Shown in pieces: positions 1-8,452 of a stretch of DNA of 64,000 nucleotides (positions are counted from its first letter, which is position 1; every line of letters starts with the position of its first letter). Under the pieces are notes generated by a model. The model saw nothing but the letters and a program-made list of their open reading frames with translations, did not search any database and had not been told where the DNA came from. The stretch is taken from positions 1-64,000 of the forward strand of contig NZ_CAJXJS010000012.1 in assembly GCF_913055165.1 (NCBI RefSeq), given 5' to 3'. Position numbers and translations under genes: made by a program. The stretch is from an uncultured Devosia sp. (lineage in GTDB: Bacteria > Pseudomonadota > Alphaproteobacteria > Rhizobiales > Devosiaceae).

Positions 1-1
1 A

Positions 2-427
2 GAGCTCAACACTTCGGCTGATGAATATTTCGGCGAAGTGGCCTTCTCGGGTGGTCACGAGCAGAGCGTGATGGCCTTGGTCAACGGCACGTTCGACGCG
101 GTGGCCACCCATTGGCGCAACGAGACTGCCGGCAATATCCAGACCATGGAGGGCAAGGGCCTGATCGAGAAGGGCTCGACCCGCATCATCTGGAAGTCCC
201 CGGTCATCCCGAACACCCCGGTGATGATGCTGACAACCCTGCCGCAGGAACTCCAGGATGAGTTCAAGGCCGTGCTGATGGCCTTCCCCGAAAAGGACCC
301 GGAAGGCTTCGCGGAATATACCCGCGGCACCTCCAGCGGATATGTCGCCGCCACCCACGATGACTATCTCGACGTGATCGCCATAACCGAGTTCAACGCC
401 GAACAACGCCGCAAGAACGGCAACTGA
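2..427 (+). CDS. phnD: Phosphonate ABC transporter substrate-binding protein, C-terminal part (PhnD)
   Basis: The last 141 residues of a periplasmic phosphonate-binding protein; the 5' part lies outside the window. The frame is open from base 2 (ELNTSADEYFGEV), so the ATG at 38 is not the true start. The stretch FSGGHEQSVMALVNGTFDAVATH is typical of the C-terminal lobe of PhnD-type proteins, which capture phosphonate or phosphite for import. The stop TGA (425-427) overlaps the ATG of the next gene, so it is translationally coupled to phnE. Two PhnE permeases directly downstream support the assignment. The ATPase gene phnC should lie upstream of the window. Ligand specificity cannot be read from this fragment. 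Confidence 0.85.
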   Translation, partial: ELNTSADEYFGEVAFSGGHEQSVMALVNGTFDAVATHWRNETAGNIQTMEGKGLIEKGSTRIIWKSPVIPNTPVMMLTTLPQELQDEFKAVLMAFPEKDPEGFAEYTRGTSSGYVAATHDDYLDVIAITEFNAEQRRKNGN

Positions 428-1395
428 TGTCCCTGCCTGCCGGTGCGCATTTCGCGCGCCGGCTCTTTTTCCGCGAGGCGCGCGTGTCCACCATCACCCA
501 GACCAATGGCCGGCTGTCTTCGACCACGCGCGCAGAGCGCATCCATTCCTTCGAGGACCGTTACCGGCAGCAGCAGTTCACCCGCCGGAACTGGACCCTG
601 CTCTATGGGGCACTTTTTCTCGCTGCCCTGATCGGTTCGGTTGCCGTCAGCGACTTCAGCATTCCGGGCCTCCTCAAAGGCCTGCCTATGGCCTGGAACT
701 ATATCGCCGGAACGCTCCCCTCGCTTTCGGTGGAGAATTTCTGGGCCGACTTGGCCGACTGGTACTGGGGCCTGCGTTTCTGGACCCGCCTGCTTGTAGA
801 GACCATTCTGATGGGCTTTGTCGGAACGGTTTTGGGCGGTGCTGTCGCCTTGCTGCTGAGCTTTCCCGCTTCGCGCAATCTGGTTGAGAACACCGGCATT
901 TATTTCATTGCGCGCCGCACTCTCGAATTCTTCCGAACCGTACCCGAACTGGTCTTTGCGCTGATATTCGTCTTCGCCTTTGGGCTGGGCCCCTTCGCCG
1001 GCGTCCTTGCCATCGCTGTGCACACGGCCGGTTCGCTCGGCAAGCTCTTTGCCGAGGTCAATGAGAATGTCGATCCGCGTCCAATCGAGGGGGTGCGCGC
1101 GTCCGGCGGTAACTGGCCCATGATCATGCGCCTGGGTGTGGTGCCGCAAGCTTTGCCGAACTATGCGAGCTACCTGCTGCTGCGCTTCGAGATCAATGTT
1201 CGCGGCGCTTCTGCGCTTGGTCTGGTTGGCGCCGGCGGTATCGGCGAAGACCTCTACGTTGCCATCCGGCAGTTCGAATACACCGATATCTCAGCGATCA
1301 TGCTGCTGCTCATCCTCACTACTTCGGTGATCGATATTTCCTGTGAATCCATTCGCCATCGGCTCATCGGCCACAACCTGACGCAGAGCGCCTGA
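427..1395 (+). CDS. phnE: Phosphonate ABC transporter permease PhnE (first copy)
   Basis: A 322-residue inner-membrane permease. After a roughly 50-residue cytoplasmic N-terminus there are several hydrophobic segments and the cytoplasmic loop that contacts the ATPase (EGVRASGGNWPMIMRLGVVPQALP, the EAA-type motif of PhnE). The C-terminal part reads ASALGLVGAGGIGEDLYVAIRQFEY, a PhnE hallmark. ATG 427 overlaps the phnD stop. An in-frame GTG at 484 (VSTITQ) is an alternative start that would remove an unusual arginine-rich leader. It sits 1 nt before the next phnE; tandem phnE genes are common in Hyphomicrobiales and the two proteins probably form a heterodimeric channel. Confidence 0.9.
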   Translation: MSLPAGAHFARRLFFREARVSTITQTNGRLSSTTRAERIHSFEDRYRQQQFTRRNWTLLYGALFLAALIGSVAVSDFSIPGLLKGLPMAWNYIAGTLPSLSVENFWADLADWYWGLRFWTRLLVETILMGFVGTVLGGAVALLLSFPASRNLVENTGIYFIARRTLEFFRTVPELVFALIFVFAFGLGPFAGVLAIAVHTAGSLGKLFAEVNENVDPRPIEGVRASGGNWPMIMRLGVVPQALPNYASYLLLRFEINVRGASALGLVGAGGIGEDLYVAIRQFEYTDISAIMLLLILTTSVIDISCESIRHRLIGHNLTQSA

Positions 1396-1396
1396 C

Positions 1397-2227
1397 ATGA
1401 CCCTTGCCTCACACGCCGACGTCTCTCGCCTGAAGCGCACTCACCCGGGCATCTTCACCAAACCACCTTTGGAGCGTCTGCGCGACTGGTGCTTGTGGCT
1501 CGGGTTTCTCGGCGTAATGGGTTTTGGCCTGTGGTGGATCGATGCTTCGCCGCTGCGAGTCATCAATGGGCTGAACAAGCTGGGCCTGTTGGTTACCCTG
1601 ATGATCCCGCCTTGGCCGGGCGATGGCTTCTGGGACTACTGTCTGGCTATGGCCGAGACCCTGGCAATGGCCTTTCTGGGTACGCTTATCGCCTTCGTTG
1701 TCGCCTTGCCACTCGGCTTTCTTGGCGCCAAGAACATCGTGCCCAATTGGCTGTTCCATTTCGGCCTGCGGCGGTTCTTCGACGCCTTTCGCGGCATTGA
1801 CGGGCTGGTGTGGGCTCTAATCTTCGTGTCAGCGGTGGGTCTGGGGCCTTTTGCGGGTGTGCTGGCCATTGCGGTCGGCGATGTGATGGTCTTCGGGAAG
1901 CTCTTTGCCGAAGCAATCGAAAACGTCGACCGGAAACCGGTGGACGGCGTGCGCGCTTCAGGCGGTGCCGGGCTGCACGTGGTGCGGCTGGGTGTGTTCC
2001 CACAGGTGTTTCCGGTGATGATGAGCCATGTGCTCTATTTCTTCGAGTCCAACGTCCGGTCAGCAACGATCCTGGGCATCGTCGGCGCTGGCGGTATCGG
2101 CCTGCAATTGTCGGATCGCATCCGCATCAACAACTGGCAGGAAGCTGCCTTCATCATTCTGATGATCTTGGTGACCGTGGCTGCGATTGACGCCATCTCC
2201 CGTCGCATCCGGGCGAAGTTGATCTAG
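1397..2227 (+). CDS. phnE: Phosphonate ABC transporter permease PhnE (second copy)
   Basis: A 276-residue permease paralogous to the preceding gene. The coupling loop VDGVRASGGAGLHVVRLGVFPQVFP and the tail SATILGIVGAGGIGLQLSDRIRINNWQEAAFIIL match PhnE. The start ATG lies one base after the upstream stop, so translation is almost certainly coupled. It should form the translocation pore with the first PhnE and take phosphonate from PhnD. It is the last gene of the operon: the next gene is convergent and about 105 bases away. Confidence 0.9.
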   Translation: MTLASHADVSRLKRTHPGIFTKPPLERLRDWCLWLGFLGVMGFGLWWIDASPLRVINGLNKLGLLVTLMIPPWPGDGFWDYCLAMAETLAMAFLGTLIAFVVALPLGFLGAKNIVPNWLFHFGLRRFFDAFRGIDGLVWALIFVSAVGLGPFAGVLAIAVGDVMVFGKLFAEAIENVDRKPVDGVRASGGAGLHVVRLGVFPQVFPVMMSHVLYFFESNVRSATILGIVGAGGIGLQLSDRIRINNWQEAAFIILMILVTVAAIDAISRRIRAKLI

Positions 2228-2243
2228 TGGATCGAGTCGATGC

Positions 2244-2264
2244 GGGCCGCTGAATTGGCCCTTT
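2244..2264 (+). terminator. Weak terminator-like hairpin after the phn operon
   Basis: GGGCC and GGCCC form a 5-bp stem with an 8-nt loop, followed by CTTTG. It lies between the convergent phnE and sugar permease genes. The stem is short and the T-run is only three, so it is a weak candidate. Confidence 0.35.
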
Positions 2265-2332
2265 GCGCCGACTGCACTCCACCTGTTCCGAGACAACCTG
2301 ACATCAATGGCAGGATACGGTTGGTTCCCCGG

Positions 2333-3388
2333 TCAGCTTGATCGGGGAACGCCATCAGGGCCGCCGCGCGGACCATCGACGGGTAGCCGTGTGTCCGAGG
2401 CAGTAGCTTCCTGGCCAAGCCCCTCCAGCGCCCGGGCGGCTCTGCGCCGTTCCCGGTAGCGGTTGAATTGCTGGTCCGCCAGGACGCCAACCAGGATGAC
2501 TGCCCCCATCACGGCAAAGTTGAGCGACGAGGGAATACCGAGAAGGTTGACGAGGTTTTGCAGCTCTTGAAGCAGCACCGCGCCCAAGACCACGCCAATG
2601 ATCGATCCCTCGCCGCCCCGGAGGGAAAACCCGCCAAGCACCGCTGCGGCGATGGCATAGAGCTCATAGAAATTGCCGTGCGAAGATGGCTGAACAGACT
2701 TGGTGAACATGGCGAAATAGACTGCGGCGACCGCAGCCAGCACTGCGCTGATCACATAGGCTCCAGTGATGACTGCGTCGGTCTTGACGCCGGAATAGCG
2801 CGCTGCATCCTCATTCTTGCCCACCGCATAAAGGTGGCGTCCGAACACCGACCGATGCAGTACCAGCCAGGCTACAATGGCCACCAGGATCATGGCCCAG
2901 AAGGCGTGGGGTACCCCAAAGGACCGGCCGATCGTCAGCCATTCCAGTTCGGGATAGCTGGCGCCGAAGGGGAAGCCTGCCGTCGCTTCACCGGTGTAGC
3001 CGCGGGCCACGCCACGATAAATAAGCAGGCCGCACAACGTCACCACAAATGGTTGCATCTTGAGCCGGGTGATCAGCAGGCCGTGAGCCAGTCCCATGGC
3101 CGCGCCAAGACAGATGGTAATGGCAATGGCCAGGGGCCAGGGGACGCCATACTTGCCTACCATGTCGACAAAGATCACGCCCAATAGGGCGATCATCGAA
3201 CCCACCGAGAGGTCGATGCCGCCAGTCATGATGACAAAGCCCTGGCCGATCGCAAACAAGCCGAAAAGACCGATCAAATTGGCCGTGTTGCCCAGATTGA
3301 TGGGGGACAGGAAGAGTGGGTTGCGCAGGTAGACGATTGCTCCCACGACGATGATCAGGACCGCCAGTCCCATGTCTTTCTTGTGCAT
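2333..3388 (-). CDS. Ribose/xylose-type (CUT2) sugar ABC transporter permease
   Basis: A 351-residue RbsC-family inner-membrane permease, with MHKKDMGLAVLIIVVGAIVYL as first membrane span. The family signature GGIDLSVGS lies near residue 57, and the conserved tail AIAAAVLGGFSLRGGEGSIIGVVLGAVLLQ follows. The last 40 residues are charged and glycine-rich (ARALEGLGQEATASD), longer than in RbsC and presumably cytoplasmic. It is the last gene of a minus-strand operon binding protein-ATPase-permease, 10 bases after the ATPase stop. The sugar is not identifiable from sequence. Confidence 0.88.
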   Translation of the reverse strand: MHKKDMGLAVLIIVVGAIVYLRNPLFLSPINLGNTANLIGLFGLFAIGQGFVIMTGGIDLSVGSMIALLGVIFVDMVGKYGVPWPLAIAITICLGAAMGLAHGLLITRLKMQPFVVTLCGLLIYRGVARGYTGEATAGFPFGASYPELEWLTIGRSFGVPHAFWAMILVAIVAWLVLHRSVFGRHLYAVGKNEDAARYSGVKTDAVITGAYVISAVLAAVAAVYFAMFTKSVQPSSHGNFYELYAIAAAVLGGFSLRGGEGSIIGVVLGAVLLQELQNLVNLLGIPSSLNFAVMGAVILVGVLADQQFNRYRERRRAARALEGLGQEATASDTRLPVDGPRGGPDGVPRSS

Positions 3389-3398
3389 AGTCCGTAAC

Positions 3399-4913
3399 CT
3401 ATTTTGCGCCGACGGCCAGCCGCAGGACGTTATGTTCCGAGAAATCCGACCGAGGCAGCATGCCGGCCACCCGGCCCTCCCTCAGCACCACGATGCGGTC
3501 GGACACACCGATGACTTCCTCCATGTCACTCGAGATCATCGCCACCCCGACGCCACTATCGGCCAGGGCGCGCATCAGGGCGTAGATTTCCGACTTGGCC
3601 CCAACGTCGATACCGCGTGTCGGCTCGTCAAAGATGATCAGGCGCGGTTGCATGGAGAGCCATTTGCCCAGGACAACCTTTTGCTGATTGCCACCGGACA
3701 GTTCGGCAGCGTTGCGCCTGACACTATCGGTCTTGATACCCAGCTTCAGGCGCTGGTCTTCGGCACGCTGGTCGATGGCCCGATCCGAGACCATGCCCAG
3801 ATGCATGACCGCGCCCAGATCCGGCAGGGCAATGTTGTCCGAGATGGCACTTTCGAGCAGCAAGCCGGCCTGCTTGCGATCTTCGGGCACAAGATAGATG
3901 CCCGCGGCGATGGCCTGTCGTGGTGACGATACGGCGAACTCGCGACCGTCCAGCAGGACCTGGCCATCGATGACCTTTCCGATGCCGAAGATGGCTTCGG
4001 CCAGTTCGGTGCGTCCCGCACCAACCAGGCCGGCAATACCCACGATTTCGCCGGCGCAGATGTCGAGCGTGACGCTGGAGCGCGGATTGGACGCAATGCG
4101 GACATCGCGCAGCGCCAGGATCGGCTCGCCTCGTGGCTGTGCTGGCTCGACATAGAGCGACTTGAGATCGCGGCCGATCATCAGGCGGATCATTGCATCA
4201 TGCGTGATCCCCTCGCGGCCCAAGGTGCCGGCGTTCCTGCCGTCGCGGAGACCAACAACGCGATCGGCACACTCTTCGACCTCGCCCAGACGGTGCGAGA
4301 TGTAGATGACGGAGACACCGTGAGCCTTGAGATCGGCAATGACTTTCATCAGCGTCCGGGTTTCGGACAAGGTCAGTGACGAGGTCGGTTCATCCATGAT
4401 GACGATGCGGGCGTCGATGGAGAGCGCCTTGGCAATTTCGAGAAGCTGCCGCTCCGCCAGGGAAAGCGAGGCGACCTGCGCCTCGGGACCAAAGCGGGCG
4501 CCGACACGCTTGAGCAGCGGAGCCGCTGCCCGGGACATGGCGGCAGAGTCGAGCAGGCCAAGCGAGGAGCGGATTTCGCGTCCAAGAAAGATGTTGGCAG
4601 CTACGCTGAGGTTGTCGAAAACATTGAGTTCTTGATGCACGAAGGCGATGCCGGCAGCCTGCGATTGCGCGACGTTCAGGCGGCTATAGGCCACGTTGTC
4701 GATGCTGATGTGCCCCGAGCTCGGCTCAATGACGCCACCGAGGATCTTCATGAGCGTCGATTTGCCGGCGCCATTTTCGCCGATTAGGGCGACGACTTCG
4801 CCGGGCCATATCTCCAGATGCACGGCTGAGAGTGCCACCACTCCAGGATAGACCTTGGAGATATTTTCCAGCCGCAGAAGTGGGGCAGGAGATGTTTGGT
4901 CCGTATCAGTCAT
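3399..4913 (-). CDS. Ribose/xylose-type sugar ABC transporter ATPase, two nucleotide-binding domains
   Basis: A 504-residue RbsA/MglA-type protein with two fused ATPase domains. Domain 1 has Walker A GENGAGKST (residues about 43-51), a signature read as LSLAERQ rather than LSGGQ, and Walker B IVIMDEPTSSL. Domain 2 has the degenerate Walker A typical of this family (GLVGAGRTEL), a good signature LSGGNQQK and Walker B LIIFDEPTRGID. This asymmetry is normal for CUT2 ATPases. ATG 4913 is preferred over TTG 4916 because AGGCGGA sits 5 bases upstream of it. It energises import with the 2333-3388 permease and the 5019-5966 binding protein. Confidence 0.92.
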   Translation of the reverse strand: MTDTDQTSPAPLLRLENISKVYPGVVALSAVHLEIWPGEVVALIGENGAGKSTLMKILGGVIEPSSGHISIDNVAYSRLNVAQSQAAGIAFVHQELNVFDNLSVAANIFLGREIRSSLGLLDSAAMSRAAAPLLKRVGARFGPEAQVASLSLAERQLLEIAKALSIDARIVIMDEPTSSLTLSETRTLMKVIADLKAHGVSVIYISHRLGEVEECADRVVGLRDGRNAGTLGREGITHDAMIRLMIGRDLKSLYVEPAQPRGEPILALRDVRIASNPRSSVTLDICAGEIVGIAGLVGAGRTELAEAIFGIGKVIDGQVLLDGREFAVSSPRQAIAAGIYLVPEDRKQAGLLLESAISDNIALPDLGAVMHLGMVSDRAIDQRAEDQRLKLGIKTDSVRRNAAELSGGNQQKVVLGKWLSMQPRLIIFDEPTRGIDVGAKSEIYALMRALADSGVGVAMISSDMEEVIGVSDRIVVLREGRVAGMLPRSDFSEHNVLRLAVGAK

Positions 4914-4964
4914 CAAGTCCGCCTGCTCGGCTGGAGAGAGAATTCACTAGCGTTGGACGTGCCC

Positions 4965-4998
4965 GCACCGGGGCCTGGTACCGGCCAGGTCCCGATGC
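4965..4998 (-). other. Intercistronic hairpin after the binding-protein gene
   Basis: A 14-bp stem with one mismatch and one G-U pair and a 6-nt loop (GCACCGGGGCCTGG against CCAGGTCCCGATGC), between the binding-protein stop at 5019 and the ATPase start at 4913. There is no T-run, so it more likely stabilises the upstream mRNA or attenuates expression than terminates transcription. It belongs to the set of hairpins behind binding-protein genes in this window. Confidence 0.65.
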
Positions 4999-5018
4999 GG
5001 ATGCGTTGGCTGGGAGGA

Positions 5019-5966
5019 TTACCCGCCAATACGCGCCTTGAGTTCCGCCTCGAAGGCATCGACATTGGACTGATCGATGACCTTGGTGGGAACAATGATC
5101 AACTCATCCTCCGGGATGCCCGAAGTGTCACCTTCCAGATAGTCGGCCATCAGGTGCATGCCCTGGTAGCCCCACTGGTAGGGATCCTGCACAACGGTCC
5201 CCGCGAAACTCCCCTCACGCACCGCGCCCAGGGTGATCGGATCTTCGTCGAAGGCGATGACCGTGACCTGGCCCAACTTGCCCGCGGCCTGCAGGGCCTC
5301 ATAGATCTTGGGCGGATTGTATGAGTAGAAACCGACCATGCAATTGATTTCCGGATTGGCGGCCAGCACGTCATCGACATTGGAGCGGGCGCGGGCAAAG
5401 TCGACATCGTCGCCGCGTACGTCCACAAGCTCGATGCCAGAGCCCTCGATGGCCTGACGGAAGCCGGCGATGCGTTCCACCGCGTTATCGGCGCCCAGGA
5501 AACCGACGAAACCCATGCATTTGCCGCCATCCGGCAGCGCCTTGACGGCGATCTCGCCTGCCTGGACACCTGCATCGGTGTTGGACGAGCCCAGATAGGC
5601 CAGGCGGTTGCTGTCAGGGGCATCGCTGTCGGTGGTGAACAGGGGGACCTGGGCGGCAATGCGATTGAATGCGTCCGTCGAGTTTTTCGGATCGGCGGAA
5701 GAAATCATGATCGCATCGGTGCCGGCGGCGACAAGGTCGTCCATCAGCGCGTTCTGCAGCGCGGCTGTGCCCTGAGCGGGATAGCGGAACTGCAGTTCGT
5801 AGTCGGGCAGTTCCTCTTGTGCCTTGGCGACGCCGGCTTCGGCCAGCTTCCAGAAGTCAGACGCGGCATTGACCACAAAGGCCAACTGGGGCTTGTCCTG
5901 AGCCATTGCCGGACCGGCCAGCATGGCCGCGAGAACGGCGAGTGAAGCAGCATTTGCAAGTTTCAT
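5019..5966 (-). CDS. Ribose-type sugar ABC transporter periplasmic binding protein
   Basis: A 315-residue type I periplasmic binding protein. It starts at ATG 5966, behind GGGAGG; a longer reading from 6005 lacks a ribosome site and would hide the signal peptide. The signal peptide is MKLANAASLAVLAAMLAGPAMAQ. The mature part begins KPQLAFVVNAASDFWKLAEAGV, with the conserved VAAGTDAIMISSADPKN and VTVIAFDEDPITLGAVREG of the RbsB/XylF fold (Peripla_BP_4). It is first gene of the minus-strand importer operon. Ligand unknown: probably a pentose, hexose or polyol. Confidence 0.9.
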   Translation of the reverse strand: MKLANAASLAVLAAMLAGPAMAQDKPQLAFVVNAASDFWKLAEAGVAKAQEELPDYELQFRYPAQGTAALQNALMDDLVAAGTDAIMISSADPKNSTDAFNRIAAQVPLFTTDSDAPDSNRLAYLGSSNTDAGVQAGEIAVKALPDGGKCMGFVGFLGADNAVERIAGFRQAIEGSGIELVDVRGDDVDFARARSNVDDVLAANPEINCMVGFYSYNPPKIYEALQAAGKLGQVTVIAFDEDPITLGAVREGSFAGTVVQDPYQWGYQGMHLMADYLEGDTSGIPEDELIIVPTKVIDQSNVDAFEAELKARIGG

Positions 5967-6134
5967 AGCATCCTCCCATGACGGTCGTCCCTCGGACGTT
6001 GTCACCGACGATTTGATGTGCCGAATGACAAACCGCTGCCATTCGGCGGTAGATACCCGCCGTCAGATTTGCCCGTTCGCCCGGTGTACGGACAGCAAGC
6101 TCTGATGGTCGGATATTGGGTTTCGCATCATCGC

Positions 6135-7109
6135 CTATCCAGGATACCAGACGATGCGCGGATCATCGGGGGCGCGGTCATAGGTCCATGCCCGGTCGAT
6201 GAGTTGTTTGAGGTCAACAAGCGGTTGCCAGCCCAAGAATAGCCGAGCCTTGGCATTGTCGAGCCAGTTGCTGTGAAAGGGCGTATCTATTTCGGCGGCC
6301 GACAACCCGCGTGTCGCGCGCAGGTGCTCGGCAACCTCGCCGTAGTCAACGGGCGCGTTCATCGAAATGTTGAACAGCTGTCCCTCTGCGGCGGCATTGT
6401 CGAGCGCCGACAGAATGGCGCTCACCAGATCGTCGACATGGATGAAGTTCCGTCTGAGCGGCATGCCGCGTACATCACGCAGCAATGGGATGGTTTCATT
6501 GCGGGCGTAGCTGGAGATTTGATCGGGTGCGAGCAGCTCCGTCCAGGACGGTCCGCCGAATTGCTCACGAAAGCTCAGTGCGTAGCGGAAGTCGTCCTTT
6601 TCCATGATCCAGGGTGCACGCAGACAGCACGTGTTGATGCCATACTGGATGCGATACTGCTCCAGCATGACTTCCTCGATCGCCTTGGTCAGCGCATAGC
6701 AGCCCGGATAGGCGCGGCGCGGGGACATTTCGGTGATCGGTTCGTCGTAGGGCTGCTGGATGTGGCCGACGGTGCAGTCCCCGCTAATCAGCAGGAACTG
6801 GTGGGCGCGAGGTGCCTTGCGAAAGGCCTCGAGCAGGTTGAACATACCCTTGACGCCGATATCGATGGCCAGTTTCGGCGACTCCTTGACCGACGCCATG
6901 TGAAGCACGTGCGTGACCCCGTCCATGGCGGATTCCATGGCGTCCGCATCGGAAATAGACGCCTGGACAATCTCAACGGACGGATCATCAATGATCCGGT
7001 TGTTGCAGATTGCTCTGATCTGCCAGTCAGCGAACCTGGGGTCTGCCCGAAACGCAGGCAGAAAGCTGGCACCCACCTTGCCGGTGATGCCGGTAACAAG
7101 CAGTCTCAC
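6135..7109 (-). CDS. NAD(P)-dependent epimerase/dehydratase family protein (extended SDR)
   Basis: A 324-residue extended short-chain dehydrogenase. It begins with the Rossmann motif TGITGKVG, has the catalytic YALTK (YxxxK), and a C-terminal substrate domain RRNFIHVDDLVSAILSALD typical of sugar-nucleotide or sugar epimerases/dehydratases. The start is GTG 7109, with AGAGG about 8 bases upstream. It lies between two sugar-binding-protein genes on the same strand, which suggests oxidation or epimerisation of the imported sugar (the uronate dehydrogenase group is one option). The reaction cannot be assigned from the sequence. Confidence 0.75.
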   Translation of the reverse strand: MRLLVTGITGKVGASFLPAFRADPRFADWQIRAICNNRIIDDPSVEIVQASISDADAMESAMDGVTHVLHMASVKESPKLAIDIGVKGMFNLLEAFRKAPRAHQFLLISGDCTVGHIQQPYDEPITEMSPRRAYPGCYALTKAIEEVMLEQYRIQYGINTCCLRAPWIMEKDDFRYALSFREQFGGPSWTELLAPDQISSYARNETIPLLRDVRGMPLRRNFIHVDDLVSAILSALDNAAAEGQLFNISMNAPVDYGEVAEHLRATRGLSAAEIDTPFHSNWLDNAKARLFLGWQPLVDLKQLIDRAWTYDRAPDDPRIVWYPG

Positions 7110-7134
7110 GCCTGAACCTCTTTGTGAGTGGTCT

Positions 7135-7159
7135 GGGCGTGGCGAGTTGCGCCACGCCC
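7135..7159 (-). other. Intercistronic hairpin after the binding-protein gene
   Basis: A perfect 10-bp stem GGGCGTGGCG/CGCCACGCCC with a 5-nt loop, 10 bases after the stop of the binding-protein gene at 7170 and 26 bases before the SDR start. There is no T-run on the minus strand. It is probably an mRNA-stabilising or partial-termination structure that lets the binding protein be made in excess over the SDR. Confidence 0.7.
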
Positions 7160-7169
7160 CGTTGGTTGG

Positions 7170-8156
7170 CTACTGGGCGCAGAAGCCGGGCTCTTCGCGC
7201 GTGCAGACGTCCAGACCCGTGTAGATCGGGTCGTCGACCTGCTCGCCGTTGATGAGCTGGATCATCACGTCAGGCGAGCGCTGCCCCATTTCGAAAGGCC
7301 GCTGACCGATCTGGGCGTGGCTGCGGCCCTCGTTGAAGGCCTGCACCTGCGGCGGCAGTGTATCGCCTGCGACGATGATGAGGTCGTTGCTGGACAGCCG
7401 GTCCATGACCTGATCCGTGACCTGGGCGTAGGCCTGTGGGGCGAACTGCGCCCAGCCGCCAACCAGGATGAAGGCGTCCAGATCCGGATTTGCCGTGAAA
7501 ACGTCGGCCATTTGCTGGTTGGCAAGGTCCGCCTGGTCATTGGTGAAGACAGGGCAGCCCTCGATCTCGGACCAGCCGGATTGGCCGGTGAGACGATCAG
7601 TACCTTCGGAGCCAGCAATTGTGTCGCGGAAACCAGCTGCGCGCGCATTGATGTTGTCCGCCGCTACGTTGCCCAGCTGCAGGCACACCGTGCCGCCATC
7701 GGGCTTGAGGCGCATCGCCTGTTCGGACATCATGACGCCCATCAGGTAGTTGTCCGTGCCCAGAAATGTCGCGCGGAGGTCCCGATCGGCTTCTGACAGA
7801 TCGGCGTCGACGGTCATGACGGGGATGGATGGGGCGATCTCCCGCAGACGATTGGCCATCGCCGGCGCGTTGGACGGAGAGATGGCGATTGCTGCAACGC
7901 CGCGTGTGATCAGATCGTCAACGAGCTGCACCTGTCCGGCCTCGTCGGCGCTCGAGGCGGGTCCGGTGTAAAGGCATTCATACTCGGAGTCTGGGTTGTT
8001 GGCTGCCCAATCCTGGCAGCCGAGATTGATCTGTTCAAAGAACGGGTTGTCGAGACCTTTCACGACAATGGCCAAAGTCTGCTTGTCCTGGGCCTGAACC
8101 TGCGTGGCAGCGAGCGCGAGTGCAGCCGCCGCTATGGTGATCTGGTTGAGCTTCAT
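7170..8156 (-). CDS. CUT2-type sugar ABC transporter periplasmic binding protein
   Basis: A 328-residue periplasmic binding protein. ATG 8156 is chosen because GGAGGAAAT precedes it and a signal peptide follows at once (MKLNQITIAAAALALAATQVQAQ). The mature protein begins KQTLAIVVKGLDNPFFEQINLGCQDW. The two cysteines in LGCQDW and YECLYTGP are shared with the paralogue at 11534-12475 and could form a disulphide. The motif DDLITRGVAAIAISPSNAPAM belongs to the ribose-binding family. It is divergent from its presumed ATPase and permease (8453-10217) across a 296-base control region. Confidence 0.9.
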   Translation of the reverse strand: MKLNQITIAAAALALAATQVQAQDKQTLAIVVKGLDNPFFEQINLGCQDWAANNPDSEYECLYTGPASSADEAGQVQLVDDLITRGVAAIAISPSNAPAMANRLREIAPSIPVMTVDADLSEADRDLRATFLGTDNYLMGVMMSEQAMRLKPDGGTVCLQLGNVAADNINARAAGFRDTIAGSEGTDRLTGQSGWSEIEGCPVFTNDQADLANQQMADVFTANPDLDAFILVGGWAQFAPQAYAQVTDQVMDRLSSNDLIIVAGDTLPPQVQAFNEGRSHAQIGQRPFEMGQRSPDVMIQLINGEQVDDPIYTGLDVCTREEPGFCAQ

Positions 8157-8452
8157 TCGTTGATTTCCTCCCTCTGGATGTTCGGCATGGCGCCGCCGAA
8201 CGGGCCGCCGCCCCGCCATGCTGTTGTGTGCAGGTGTCGCGCGGTCGCAGCGATAATATAAATCAAACCACTGGAGTGACTGATCATATTATGTGATAAT
8301 ATCAGCACCGGAATGGGATGCGCGTCAACCCACTTTGTGTTGCGGGTCGCAAGGCTGGGCATGAGGAAGGGGTTGCGGCGCTGTCGGAGGAACGGCGGAC
8401 GCGACGTGACCCTTGCGGGAAGACGACGCATGCGAGGTAGAAAGGGAGGCGC
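8157..8452. promoter_or_regulatory. Divergent promoter region with an AT-rich palindrome
   Basis: This 296-base spacer separates the binding-protein gene (minus) from the ATPase/permease genes (plus) and must hold both promoters. It has an unusually AT-rich core in this GC-rich DNA. A perfect palindrome, ATATTAT-GTG-ATAATAT, lies at 8286-8302, and a repeat of its half-site GATAATAT at 8252-8259, 43 bases away. This looks like an operator pair. The LacI regulator at 10248-11312 is the nearest candidate, although the site lacks the central CG usual for LacI operators. No further gene is visible here. Confidence 0.5.
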
